From assembly GCA_016934645.1 (NCBI GenBank), contig JAFGSL010000427.1, positions 1-5,654 of the forward strand: a stretch of 5,654 bases of DNA, written 5' to 3'. Below the pieces are notes generated by a model. The model made no database searches, was not told the DNA's origin, and saw only the letters and a program-made list of their open reading frames with translations. The position numbers and the translations under genes were made by a program. Positions 1 to 5,654 of the stretch are shown here, one piece after another. This stretch comes from Anaerolineae bacterium (GTDB taxonomy: Bacteria; Chloroflexota; Anaerolineae; B4-G1; SLSP01). Numbering within the stretch: the first letter of the stretch is position 1; every line of letters starts with the position of its first letter.

Positions 1-62
1 AACGTTCGAACGTTCGAACGTTGAAACGTTTTAACGTGCTAACGTTGCAGCGTTCAAACGGC
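1..62. repeat. 8-bp phased array of the palindrome AACGTT
   Basis: The hexamer AACGTT starts at 1, 9, 17, 25 and 41. One-base variants start at 33 (AACGTG) and 49 (AGCGTT), and a decayed copy (AACGGC) starts at 57, so the period is exactly 8 bp across eight units. The two bases between cores vary (CG, CG, GA, TT, CT, GC, CA). Each core is its own reverse complement, and positions 1-22 together form one perfect 22-bp palindrome. The array is cut by the window edge, so its true length is unknown. It overlaps the last nine codons and the stop codon of the leftward gene. Its function is unknown; a protein-binding array, a dispersed intergenic repeat or a transcript-end structure are all possible. 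Confidence 0.85.
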
Positions 63-459
63 TTTCCAGATATGGGATGGCGAAGGTGAGGAAAGCGACC
101 GCCAGCGGGCCGCAGCCGTCAGCAGGCCGCAGATCGCTGCACATCAGGCTGCCGAAGCGTTCCGTTACGGCTTGACTGAAGCTGCTGGTGAGTGGGCGCA
201 GTGTCTGGCGATGCAACCCCTGTTGCCCGCCCCACACGCCGACGAACATCAGCGCGCCGGAGATCAATCCACACAGGTGATCTATGCCGCCTGCGCCCGG
301 CATACACTGCGCCGCATCGATGACTGGCTGCGCCACCGACGTCTCGAACACCTCGGCGAGCACCCGCAAGACGGTCATCGCGCAATTGTTTTCTCCTGTC
401 ACGAAATATGTGGAGACACTCTGCTGTACAAACGCTTCCATATTGTTAACCACGTTCAT
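31..459 (-). CDS. C_GCAxxG_C_C family putative redox-active protein
   Basis: The product is 142 aa, the usual size for this family of small putative redox proteins with four conserved cysteines; its biochemical role is not established. The family pattern is visible: Y18-F19 followed by N25-C26-A27 near the N-terminus, a Gly-rich stretch G55-G58, C63-G64 in CGLISG followed by ALM (matching a CGAxxG-type motif with Leu for Ala), then RFGSLMC with C107, and C116. A fifth cysteine, C52, is not one of the four expected. I see no signal peptide or clear membrane helix, so it is probably cytoplasmic. The start at 459 is chosen because GAGGTG lies 5 nt upstream; the reading frame stays open to an ATG at 585, but similarity to the family begins only after the chosen start. 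The gene is transcribed divergently from the sensor kinase. Its last nine residues lie within the AACGTT array. The family call is from motif recognition without alignment. Confidence 0.78.
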   Translation of the reverse strand: MNVVNNMEAFVQQSVSTYFVTGENNCAMTVLRVLAEVFETSVAQPVIDAAQCMPGAGGIDHLCGLISGALMFVGVWGGQQGLHRQTLRPLTSSFSQAVTERFGSLMCSDLRPADGCGPLAVAFLTFAIPYLESRLNAATLAR

Positions 460-464
460 CGATG

Positions 465-470
465 CACCTC
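465..470 (-). promoter_or_regulatory. Ribosome binding site of the redox protein gene
   Basis: Read on the minus strand this is GAGGTG, five bases before the ATG at 459. It decides the start: the upstream in-frame ATG at 585 would add 42 residues that do not look like the family, and the next in-frame ATG at 441 has no purine-rich site in front of it. Confidence 0.65.
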
Positions 471-471
471 G

Positions 472-489
472 CTGCGTTATAACTGCGTT
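472..489. repeat. Direct repeat CTGCGTT, 11-bp period
   Basis: CTGCGTT occurs at 472-478 and again at 483-489, separated by ATAA, so the copies are 11 bp apart, about one helical turn. It lies just upstream of the redox protein gene's ribosome binding site, in the expected 5' leader. It could be a two-site operator, but two 7-mers are weak evidence and no regulator is identified. Confidence 0.3.
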
Positions 490-499
490 TACGTTTACC

Positions 500-527
500 A
501 GTGTACGCCATCTCAGCGTAGAGGCAA
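500..527 (-). promoter_or_regulatory. Candidate sigma70-type promoter for the redox protein gene
   Basis: On the minus strand TTGCCT (527-522) and TACACT (505-500) each match four of six consensus bases and are 16 bp apart. Transcription would begin near 493 and give a leader of about 30 nt. An alternative -10-like TATAAC at 481-476 is closer to consensus but would start transcription within the ribosome binding site and has no good -35. This is a prediction from consensus only. Confidence 0.3.
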
Positions 528-557
528 GTAGGGACGCGGCATCCCTGCGGTGGTTCT

Positions 558-596
558 TGTCGACCGAGAATCGTCTCGGGGACACCTTGCTTTTTT
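558..596 (+). terminator. Hairpin followed by a T run in the divergent intergenic region
   Basis: CCGAGA (564-569) pairs perfectly with TCTCGG (574-579) around the loop ATCG. After a small internal bulge, TGTC (558-561) pairs with GACA (581-584), lengthening the stem. Six T residues follow at 591-596, six bases after the outer stem. On the plus strand it resembles a weak intrinsic terminator or attenuator, though the gap before the T run is longer than usual. It lies upstream of the predicted kinase promoter, so it may instead block upstream or antisense transcription. Confidence 0.35.
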
Positions 597-628
597 GTAG
601 CTTGCCGAGTCTGAAGTTCGGAGTACCA

Positions 629-637
629 TGATAATAT
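629..637 (+). promoter_or_regulatory. Candidate extended -10 promoter for the sensor kinase
   Basis: The bases TG-A-TAATAT (629-637) resemble an extended -10 element, in which an upstream TG can compensate for a poor -35. No good -35 hexamer is found 15-19 bp upstream. Transcription would start near 644, leaving a leader of about 55 nt before the kinase ATG. It is the most AT-rich spot in the gap, which supports the placement only modestly. Confidence 0.35.
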
Positions 638-683
638 CACATCGCGCACAGTGTTCAACCTGGATTCCCTAGCTCGAATGTGC

Positions 684-690
684 GGAAGGA
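684..690 (+). promoter_or_regulatory. Ribosome binding site of the sensor kinase
   Basis: GGAAGGA lies nine bases before the ATG at 700, an acceptable Shine-Dalgarno position. It supports that start, which also places the first receiver beta strand (RVLVIG) right after the N-terminus as expected. Confidence 0.6.
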
Positions 691-699
691 TGGTGATCG

Positions 700-3600
700 A
701 TGGAAAAGTCTCGCGTTCTGGTGATAGGTGCAGCATCCTCGGCGGCTGACGAGGTCGCCGGGAAGTTGCGCGTTGCCGATGATCTAGTTGTGGACGCGGC
801 CGCAATCGAGAACGCCTTTCGAACTGTCAGAGAAGCCCCGCCGGATTTGATTGTCGTCGATGTTATGCCGAACGGCGCGTTGGAGAGCTTGCAAATCACC
901 GAAAAGCTGCGGGCGGGCCTGGATATTCCGGTGATCTATCTGGTCGACGTCGAAGAAGCGCTCGCCTTGCAGCGCGCAGGTATTACGGTGCTCTATGGTT
1001 ATTTGCTCAAACCCGTCCTGGCGCGTGAATTGCGTAGCGCCATCGAAATGGCTTTGTACCGTCACTCCATGGAAGCGCGGTTGGCCGAACGTGAGGCGAG
1101 TTATCGGGGTTTGTTCGAAGACGCGCCGTTCTCCGTGTGGGAAGAAGATTTCAGCGCGGTCAAAACTTATCTTGATACGCTGCGTGCGAATGGCGTGGAT
1201 GATTTGGAACATTATCTGCACGATAATCCAGAGGTGGTGCAACACTGCGCCGCCCTTGTCAAGGTAGTGAACGTCAATCAAGCCTCGGTGGAATTGTTCG
1301 GCGCTGCGGACAAAACCTCGTTGATGCAAGGGGTGGACAGGGTATTTGTCAAGCAATCCCTGGCGTCCTTTGTCGATGAATTGATTGCTTTTTCGCGCTG
1401 GCAGAAACGCTTCGAGAGTGAAATCGTAGGCCGTAAGTTCAACGGCGAATTGATCGACACGCTATTTCAGGCCACACTGGTTTCTGGCTACGAGGAGACG
1501 TGGGGCAAGGTATTTATCACGGCGGCCGACGTCACTACCCGCAAGCGCGCCGAAGCGGAATTAGTGCAAGAGCGACAGTTGTTGCGCGCGGTGGTGGACC
1601 ATTTGCCCGATGCTATCTACACGAAAGATCTGCAGGGGCGCAAAACACTGGCGAACCGTGCGGACCTTGACAATATGGGCATCGCAACAGAAGAGGAGGC
1701 GCTGGGGAAAACCGATTTCGACATCTTCCCGTCCGAAGTTGCGAAGTATTTCGATCTCAAGGATCAACAGGTGTTTCGCACTGGGCAAGCGCAACTCGAC
1801 CATGAGGAGTTCTTGTGCAATCGTGAGGGGCGCTGCGTTTGGTTGCTCAGCTCCAAACTGCCACTGAAAGATTCCGCAGAGCAAGTCATTGGTTTGGTGG
1901 GGATTGGTCGCGACATCACCGAGCGCAAGCGCATGGAAGCGGAGCGCGAAAGGACGATTGCGCTGCTGCATCTCATCAATGAGAAGGACGATTTGCGCGA
2001 TCTCGTGCAATCGGTCCTGGATTTGTTGCAGCGCGAGTTGGGCTATGATGCGGTCGGTATGCGGTTCAAACAGGGGAACGATTTCCCTTATTTCGAGACG
2101 CGCGGCTTTCCGCCGGAGTTTGTTCAGGTTGACAGTGCATTGTGCGCGTTCGATGCGCATGGTGAATTGGTGTGTGATAATGCGGGCAATTCCGTGTTGG
2201 ACTGTATATGTGGCGACGTTCTATGCGGGCGCGGCGATCCGGACTTGCCGTTCTTTACCGCGCATGGCAGTTTTTGGACGAATAGCCTCACTGCGTTTGT
2301 AGCTTCTACCAGCGAAACTGAGCGGCATGGAGCCACGCGCGATCATTGCCACAAGGGGGGCTACGAATCCGTGGCATTGATTCCCTTGCGTACGGGCGCG
2401 GAGACGATTGGGCTGCTGCAGTTCAACGACCACCGGGCGGACCGCTTTGATCCGCAGACGATCGCGTTCCTGGAATACCTGGCCGATAGCCTGGCCACAG
2501 CGCTCGCGCACCGGCGCGCTGAAGAGGCGCTGCGCGAGAGTGAGGCGCGGTATCGTGGGCTGGCAGATGCGACAACCGACGCAATTTACGGCCATTATGT
2601 GGGCGAAGATGATATGCCTGGTGCGATCTTCGAGGTCAATGATGTCGCCTGTCGTATGTTGGGCTATACGCGCGAGGAGTTGTTGCGTATGCGGATTCCC
2701 GGTGTCGATGCGCCCGAGTCCGACGCGGATATCCCGGAGGTAATGCGTGAGCTGGCAGAAGGCAAGGATGTTCTATTTTTGCAGATGCACGTCGCCCGCG
2801 ATGGGCGACGCATCCCGGTGGAGGTTCACGCGCGCATGTCGATGTATCAGGGCAAGCCGGCTGTCTTTTCTACGGTGCGTGACATCTCCGAGCGGTTGCG
2901 CGCTGAAGAGGAGCGCCGGCAGGCGGATGCGGCTCTCAAACGTAGCGCCGCAACGTTGCGCAGCATTTTCAGTGCAGCTTCAATTGGCATTGGCCTGGTC
3001 GTCGATGAGCGCGTGCTCGGGCAGGTGAACGACCGCATTTGTGAACTGACAGGCTATACGCAAGATGAACTGGTCGGTCAAAGTGCTCGTATGTTGTATC
3101 CAACCGATGCGGATTTTGAGTATGTAGGCCGAGAAAAGTATCGTCAGATCCACGAGCGTGGACTTGGCACAGTAGAAACGTGCTGGCGGCGCAAGGATGG
3201 ACAAATCCTCGATGTGTGGCTCAGCTCGACGCCCCTTGATCCCACTGATCTCACTGCCGGGGTCACGTTCACCGTTCTGGACATCACCGAGCGCAAACGG
3301 GCAGAAGAAGAGCGCGAGCGTTTGTTGCAACAAGTGCAGGAGCAGACCCGCCAAATGCAGCAGATCATCGACACCGTCCCTGAAGGCGTGATGGTGCTGG
3401 ACGATAAATTACGCCTGCTGTTGTGCAATCCCTCGGCCCTGGTCTATCTGCCTGTGTTGGCGGAAACCGAGGTATGGGAGACCGGTCACACGTTGACGAC
3501 GCTCGGCGGGTATCCAATCACCGAATTGCTCAGCCCTCCGCCGCGCGGGTTGTGGCATGAGATCGAAAAAGAACGGCGGCATTTCCAGATTACCGCCCAC

Positions 3601-4815
3601 GCTATCGAAACTGGGCCGATGACAGGAGGCTGGATGCTGGTCATCCGCGACGTGACCGAGGAGTATGCAATCCGCGAGACGGTGCAGCGCCAGGATCGGC
3701 TGGCGACGGTGGGCCAGCTCGCTGCCGGCATCGCTCATGACTTCAACAACATCCTTGCCGGTATCGTCCTTTATAGCCAAATGTCGTTGCGAACGCCGGA
3801 CCTGCCGCCGCAATTGCACGAACGTCTCATCATCATCGCCAATCAGGCGCACCGGGCCGCCGACCTCATCAACCAGATTTTGGACTTCAGCCGCAGCACG
3901 GTACTGGATCGTCTCCCGTTGGATCTGGTCCCTTTGCTCAAAGAACAAGTCAAACTGTGGGAACGCACGCTACCGGAGGACATTCGCGTCAACTTTGCCT
4001 ATGGCGCGGATAACTACACGATTGACGCCGATCCCACGCGAATGCAACAAGTGTTCATGAATCTGGTGGTAAACGCGCGCGACGCGATGCCGGAGGGAGG
4101 CACATTGCGTATCGAATTGACACAGTTGCGTGTCACCAAACCGAAATATGCCCCGATACCTGATATGGCTGCGGGCGACTGGGTGCAGGTTACGATTTCG
4201 GATACCGGCTCCGGGATTCCCGAGGAAGTTTTGCCCTACATCTACGACCCCTTCTTCACAACCAAACCGGAGGGCAAAGGTACCGGCCTGGGGTTGTCAC
4301 AGGTGTACGGCATCATCTCCAGCCACGATGGGTATGTCGACGTACACACCGAAGTGAACGTCGGCACAACCTTCTTTCTCTACTTCCCCGCGTTGGCGTT
4401 ACCGGAATCGCCTGCGGCTGCCGTGTTCGACGATCTGCCTCTGGGACACGGTGAGACGATTCTGGTGGTGGAGGACAATGCCGCTGCCCGCGCGGCCATC
4501 GTGGCCAGCCTGGAATTGTTGAACTATCGCGTTTTGGAGGCCGAGAACGGCAAGGTGGCCTTGCAGGTTTTCGCCGAGCACCGTGAGGACATCGCGCTGG
4601 TGCTGAGCGACCTGGTGATGGCGGAGATGGGCGGCAAAGCGCTGGCGCAGGCGCTACATCAGCAAGACCCGACGTTGCGCGTGGTCGTGATGACCGGCCA
4701 TCCGCTGACCGAGGAGCGCGAGATGTTGAGTGAGGCCGGCGTGGTAGCATGGCTTCAGAAGCCGCCGGAGCTTGCACATCTGGCAGAGACGCTGGTTCAG
4801 GCCTGCGCCCGGTAG
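700..4815 (+). CDS. Hybrid sensor histidine kinase, REC-PAS-PAS-GAF-PAS-PAS-PAS-HisKA-HATPase-REC
   Basis: The 1371-aa protein should autophosphorylate on histidine in response to signals read by its PAS and GAF domains and pass the phosphate to its C-terminal receiver. Domains in order: receiver-like 4-118; extended PAS 133-284; PAS 290-410; GAF 416-604; PAS 612-734, 748-868 and 884-988; HisKA around H1013 in the H-D-F-N-N motif; HATPase with N box N1121-D1128, G1 D1168-T-G, F box from 1183, and G2 G1192-L1199; receiver 1253-1369 with E1258/D1259, D1304, T1332 and K1354. PAS domains are joined by the usual DITER-type helical linkers (405-416, 728-740, 861-875). No membrane segment or signal peptide is seen, so it is probably cytosolic. 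No cognate regulator or Hpt domain is encoded in the window. Kinase identity is certain; the ligands are unknown. Confidence 0.96.
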   Translation: MEKSRVLVIGAASSAADEVAGKLRVADDLVVDAAAIENAFRTVREAPPDLIVVDVMPNGALESLQITEKLRAGLDIPVIYLVDVEEALALQRAGITVLYGYLLKPVLARELRSAIEMALYRHSMEARLAEREASYRGLFEDAPFSVWEEDFSAVKTYLDTLRANGVDDLEHYLHDNPEVVQHCAALVKVVNVNQASVELFGAADKTSLMQGVDRVFVKQSLASFVDELIAFSRWQKRFESEIVGRKFNGELIDTLFQATLVSGYEETWGKVFITAADVTTRKRAEAELVQERQLLRAVVDHLPDAIYTKDLQGRKTLANRADLDNMGIATEEEALGKTDFDIFPSEVAKYFDLKDQQVFRTGQAQLDHEEFLCNREGRCVWLLSSKLPLKDSAEQVIGLVGIGRDITERKRMEAERERTIALLHLINEKDDLRDLVQSVLDLLQRELGYDAVGMRFKQGNDFPYFETRGFPPEFVQVDSALCAFDAHGELVCDNAGNSVLDCICGDVLCGRGDPDLPFFTAHGSFWTNSLTAFVASTSETERHGATRDHCHKGGYESVALIPLRTGAETIGLLQFNDHRADRFDPQTIAFLEYLADSLATALAHRRAEEALRESEARYRGLADATTDAIYGHYVGEDDMPGAIFEVNDVACRMLGYTREELLRMRIPGVDAPESDADIPEVMRELAEGKDVLFLQMHVARDGRRIPVEVHARMSMYQGKPAVFSTVRDISERLRAEEERRQADAALKRSAATLRSIFSAASIGIGLVVDERVLGQVNDRICELTGYTQDELVGQSARMLYPTDADFEYVGREKYRQIHERGLGTVETCWRRKDGQILDVWLSSTPLDPTDLTAGVTFTVLDITERKRAEEERERLLQQVQEQTRQMQQIIDTVPEGVMVLDDKLRLLLCNPSALVYLPVLAETEVWETGHTLTTLGGYPITELLSPPPRGLWHEIEKERRHFQITAHAIETGPMTGGWMLVIRDVTEEYAIRETVQRQDRLATVGQLAAGIAHDFNNILAGIVLYSQMSLRTPDLPPQLHERLIIIANQAHRAADLINQILDFSRSTVLDRLPLDLVPLLKEQVKLWERTLPEDIRVNFAYGADNYTIDADPTRMQQVFMNLVVNARDAMPEGGTLRIELTQLRVTKPKYAPIPDMAAGDWVQVTISDTGSGIPEEVLPYIYDPFFTTKPEGKGTGLGLSQVYGIISSHDGYVDVHTEVNVGTTFFLYFPALALPESPAAAVFDDLPLGHGETILVVEDNAAARAAIVASLELLNYRVLEAENGKVALQVFAEHREDIALVLSDLVMAEMGGKALAQALHQQDPTLRVVVMTGHPLTEEREMLSEAGVVAWLQKPPELAHLAETLVQACAR
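709..1053 (+). other. N-terminal degenerate receiver domain of the kinase
   Basis: Residues 4-118 follow a receiver pattern: RVLVIG as beta 1, D54 in IVVDVMP as the acceptor position, PVIYL as beta 4, and K104-P105 in YGYLLKP. Two conserved elements are missing. The acidic pair after beta 1, which binds magnesium, is replaced by G10-A11, and the Thr/Ser after beta 4 is V82. Phosphorylation is therefore doubtful, and a structural or binding role is more likely. Confidence 0.8.
1096..1551 (+). other. PAS 1, extended variant
   Basis: Residues 133-284 begin YRGLFEDAPF and end in the DVTTRKRAE linker, as PAS domains do. About 45 extra residues (148-192) lie between the first strand and the NVNQASVELFG segment: a charged helical insert containing WEEDFSAV and NPEVV. 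The ligand is unknown. Confidence 0.7.
1567..1929 (+). other. PAS 2
   Basis: Residues 290-410 run from LLRAVVDHLPDAIYTKD through GKTDFDIFP to GIGRDITERK, a typical PAS_4-like sensor domain. No cofactor-binding residue can be assigned by eye. Confidence 0.8.
1945..2511 (+). other. Cysteine-rich GAF domain
   Basis: Residues 416-604 form a GAF domain: N-terminal helix with LLHLINEKDDL, core strand YDAVGMRF, and the C-terminal YESVALIPLR...GLLQFNDHR with a final helix. A long central segment carries six cysteines (C482, C492, C502, C504, C509, C550), including C-x-C-x4-C at 502-509, and a SFWTNS motif. It may bind a metal, heme or Fe-S cluster, or form disulfides, but the sequence alone cannot say which. 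Confidence 0.8.
2533..3663 (+). other. PAS 3, PAS 4 and PAS 5
   Basis: Three successive PAS domains occupy residues 612-734, 748-868 and 884-988. PAS 3 and 4 show the classic N-D-x-x-C/I...GYT-x-(E/D)-E-L core (CRMLGYTREEL, CELTGYTQDEL) and charged RDGRRIPVEV or KDGQILDVW strands. PAS 5 (TVPEGVMVLDDKLRLLLCNPSA) directly precedes the kinase core. A DITERKRAEEERERLL linker joins PAS 4 to PAS 5. Ligands are not predictable from sequence. Confidence 0.8.
3691..4392 (+). other. Kinase core: HisKA dimerisation domain and HATPase_c
   Basis: Residues 998-1066 are the dimerisation helices, with phosphoacceptor H1013 (codon 3736-3738) in a G-I-A-H-D-F-N-N context typical of NtrB-like kinases. Residues 1107-1231 are the ATP-binding domain with intact N (N1125), G1 (D1168), F and G2 boxes. 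All key residues are present, so the kinase should be active. Confidence 0.93.
4456..4806 (+). other. C-terminal receiver domain
   Basis: Residues 1253-1369 hold an intact receiver: acidic pair E1258-D1259 in VVEDN, acceptor D1304 in VLSDLVM, T1332 in VVMTGH, and K1354-P1355. It is the probable acceptor from H1013, making this a hybrid kinase. No output domain follows it. Confidence 0.92.
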
Positions 4816-4864
4816 CCGCGATTTCCATATCACGTTCCTGGTGTTATGGTTGCTGTGCTGTGTT

Positions 4865-4888
4865 CGCGGCGGATCACAATCCGCCGCG
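4865..4888. terminator. Perfect 10-bp hairpin between convergent genes, likely bidirectional terminator
   Basis: CGCGGCGGAT (4865-4874) and ATCCGCCGCG (4879-4888) are exact reverse complements around the loop CACA. The right arm ends at the base next to the dehydratase stop codon (4889-4891). It is 49 bp past the kinase stop, so it could end both converging transcripts. Neither side has a T run, so termination may rely on the strong stem alone, or the element may be a dispersed palindromic repeat. Confidence 0.65.
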
Positions 4889-5654
4889 CTACCACGGCAG
4901 ATGATCCAGGTCGACGTTTCCCCCTGAAAGAATGATGCCGATCCGCCGTCCGCAGAATAGCTCGGGGTGTTCGAATAGCGCGGCGACCGGCACTGCTGCC
5001 GAAGGCTCGATGATGATTTTCATCCGTTCCCAGATCAAACGCATCGCCGCGACAATCGCCCCTTCACTTACGGTGACGATGTCACTGACGTGCTCGCTGA
5101 TGATTGGGAAGCTTATGTCACCGAGAAACGTGCGTAAACCATCGGCTACAGTGCAGGCATTAGTGGGTGGATAGATACGACCATCGCGCAAAGAACGGGC
5201 CGCGTCATCCACGGTTTCGGGTTCTGCGCCAATGACGCGCGTGTGTGGAGATAGGGCATTTGTCGTCAACGCTGTCCCCGCCAGCAAACCGCCGCCGCCC
5301 ACCGGCGCCATCACGATGTTCAGGTCGGGGACGCCTTGCAGAAGCTCCAATGCTGCTGTGCCCTGTCCCGCAATCACGTGAAAGTTGTTGGAGGGGTGGA
5401 CGAAAACCGCCCCGGTTCGTTCGAGCACCGTTTCGAGCGTCTGTTCCCTGTCGAGTGGCTTGGCCCCGGCCCATACAATTTCAGCGCCGTAGTCTTTGAC
5501 AGCAGCCACTTTAACGGGCGGCGCGTCTTCCGGCATCACCACGATGGCGGGTATGCCGCGCAGCCCCGCCGCAAACGCGATGGCTTGCGCGTGATTCCCC
5601 GACGAGTGCGTCGCCACCCCGCGCCGCGCATCGTCGTCAGATAGCGCGAAGACG
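4889..5654 (-). CDS. Threonine/serine dehydratase-like PLP enzyme, N-terminus cut by window edge
   Basis: A fold-type II pyridoxal-phosphate enzyme of the threonine dehydratase/serine racemase group, which typically converts threonine or serine to an oxo acid and ammonia. The visible 254 residues contain the substrate loop SSGNHAQ (17-23), the phosphate-binding GGGGLLAG (119-126), GAEPETVDD with acidic residues at 144 and 150 resembling the divalent metal site of serine racemase, and the SGGN (243-246) whose Ser contacts the PLP ring nitrogen. Roughly 65-70 residues with the PLP-binding lysine lie beyond the edge. The protein ends soon after SGGN at LPW, so it has no ACT-type regulatory domain and is not a long allosteric biosynthetic IlvA. 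The exact substrate (threonine, serine, hydroxyaspartate, or racemisation) is undetermined. The frame stays open to 5654; a GTG at 5615-5617 is internal valine, not the start. Confidence 0.9.
   Translation of the reverse strand, partial: VFALSDDDARRGVATHSSGNHAQAIAFAAGLRGIPAIVVMPEDAPPVKVAAVKDYGAEIVWAGAKPLDREQTLETVLERTGAVFVHPSNNFHVIAGQGTAALELLQGVPDLNIVMAPVGGGGLLAGTALTTNALSPHTRVIGAEPETVDDAARSLRDGRIYPPTNACTVADGLRTFLGDISFPIISEHVSDIVTVSEGAIVAAMRLIWERMKIIIEPSAAVPVAALFEHPELFCGRRIGIILSGGNVDLDHLPW

Noticed and set aside
1..62. CRISPR or replication-origin iterons
   Set aside because: An 8-bp period with two-base spacers does not fit CRISPR, and no replication gene or DnaA-box cluster is present to support an origin.
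460..585. Upstream extension of the leftward gene to an ATG at 585
   Set aside because: The extra 42 residues are basic and low in similarity to the family, while a good ribosome binding site precedes the ATG at 459.
172..631. Plus-strand open frames of 115-119 codons opposite the redox protein gene
   Set aside because: They lie antisense to a gene with recognisable family motifs and their translations show no domain features.
628..672. Small open frame of 14 codons (MIISHRAQ...) preceded by GGAG, ahead of the kinase gene
   Set aside because: It is too short to support as a gene, has no regulatory codon run, and overlaps the predicted -10 element.
1912..3296. 17-bp exact repeat at 1912-1928 and 3280-3296 as a DNA-level element
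   Set aside because: Both copies encode the DITERK linker after PAS domains, so the identity is explained by protein conservation.
4313..4828. Minus-strand open frame of 171 codons opposite the kinase C-terminus
   Set aside because: Its translation is Arg/Pro/Ser-rich low-complexity, as expected of the antisense strand of a GC-rich coding region encoding an intact HATPase and receiver.
5615..5617. GTG as the start of the dehydratase
   Set aside because: The conserved substrate loop begins only four residues later and the frame continues without a stop to the window edge, so this is an internal valine.

Overview
The window holds three protein genes with short gaps: a small leftward gene at the left edge (31-459), a very large rightward sensor kinase gene (700-4815), and a leftward PLP-enzyme gene that runs off the right edge (4889-5654). 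Moderately high GC, a multi-PAS/GAF hybrid kinase beginning with a receiver domain, and an intergenic array built on AACGTT suggest an environmental bacterium. Chloroflexota is my best guess, but that is an impression from style and not proven by any marker in the window.

Left region (1-699). The window opens inside an array of the palindrome AACGTT repeated every 8 bp (1-62). The array overlaps the 3' end of a leftward gene for a C_GCAxxG_C_C-type putative redox protein (142 aa, four family cysteines present). A 240-bp divergent intergenic region follows. It carries candidate promoters in both directions, a CTGCGTT direct repeat with an 11-bp period, and a hairpin followed by a T run.

Centre (700-4815). 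One uninterrupted gene encodes a 1371-residue hybrid histidine kinase. Its order is degenerate receiver, extended PAS, PAS, cysteine-rich GAF, PAS, PAS, PAS, HisKA (H1013), HATPase, then an intact receiver (D1304). No transmembrane segment is evident, so it should be a cytoplasmic sensor. No separate response regulator or Hpt protein is encoded here, so its output partner lies elsewhere.

Right region (4816-5654). A perfect 10-bp hairpin sits between the converging kinase and dehydratase genes and abuts the dehydratase stop codon. The dehydratase is a fold-type II PLP enzyme of the threonine dehydratase/serine racemase family, cut off at its N-terminus by the window edge.

No CRISPR array, tRNA, rRNA, transposase or phage gene is seen. 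The most notable signals are the phased palindrome array, the degenerate N-terminal receiver, and the cysteine-rich GAF domain in a kinase encoded divergently from a putative redox protein.
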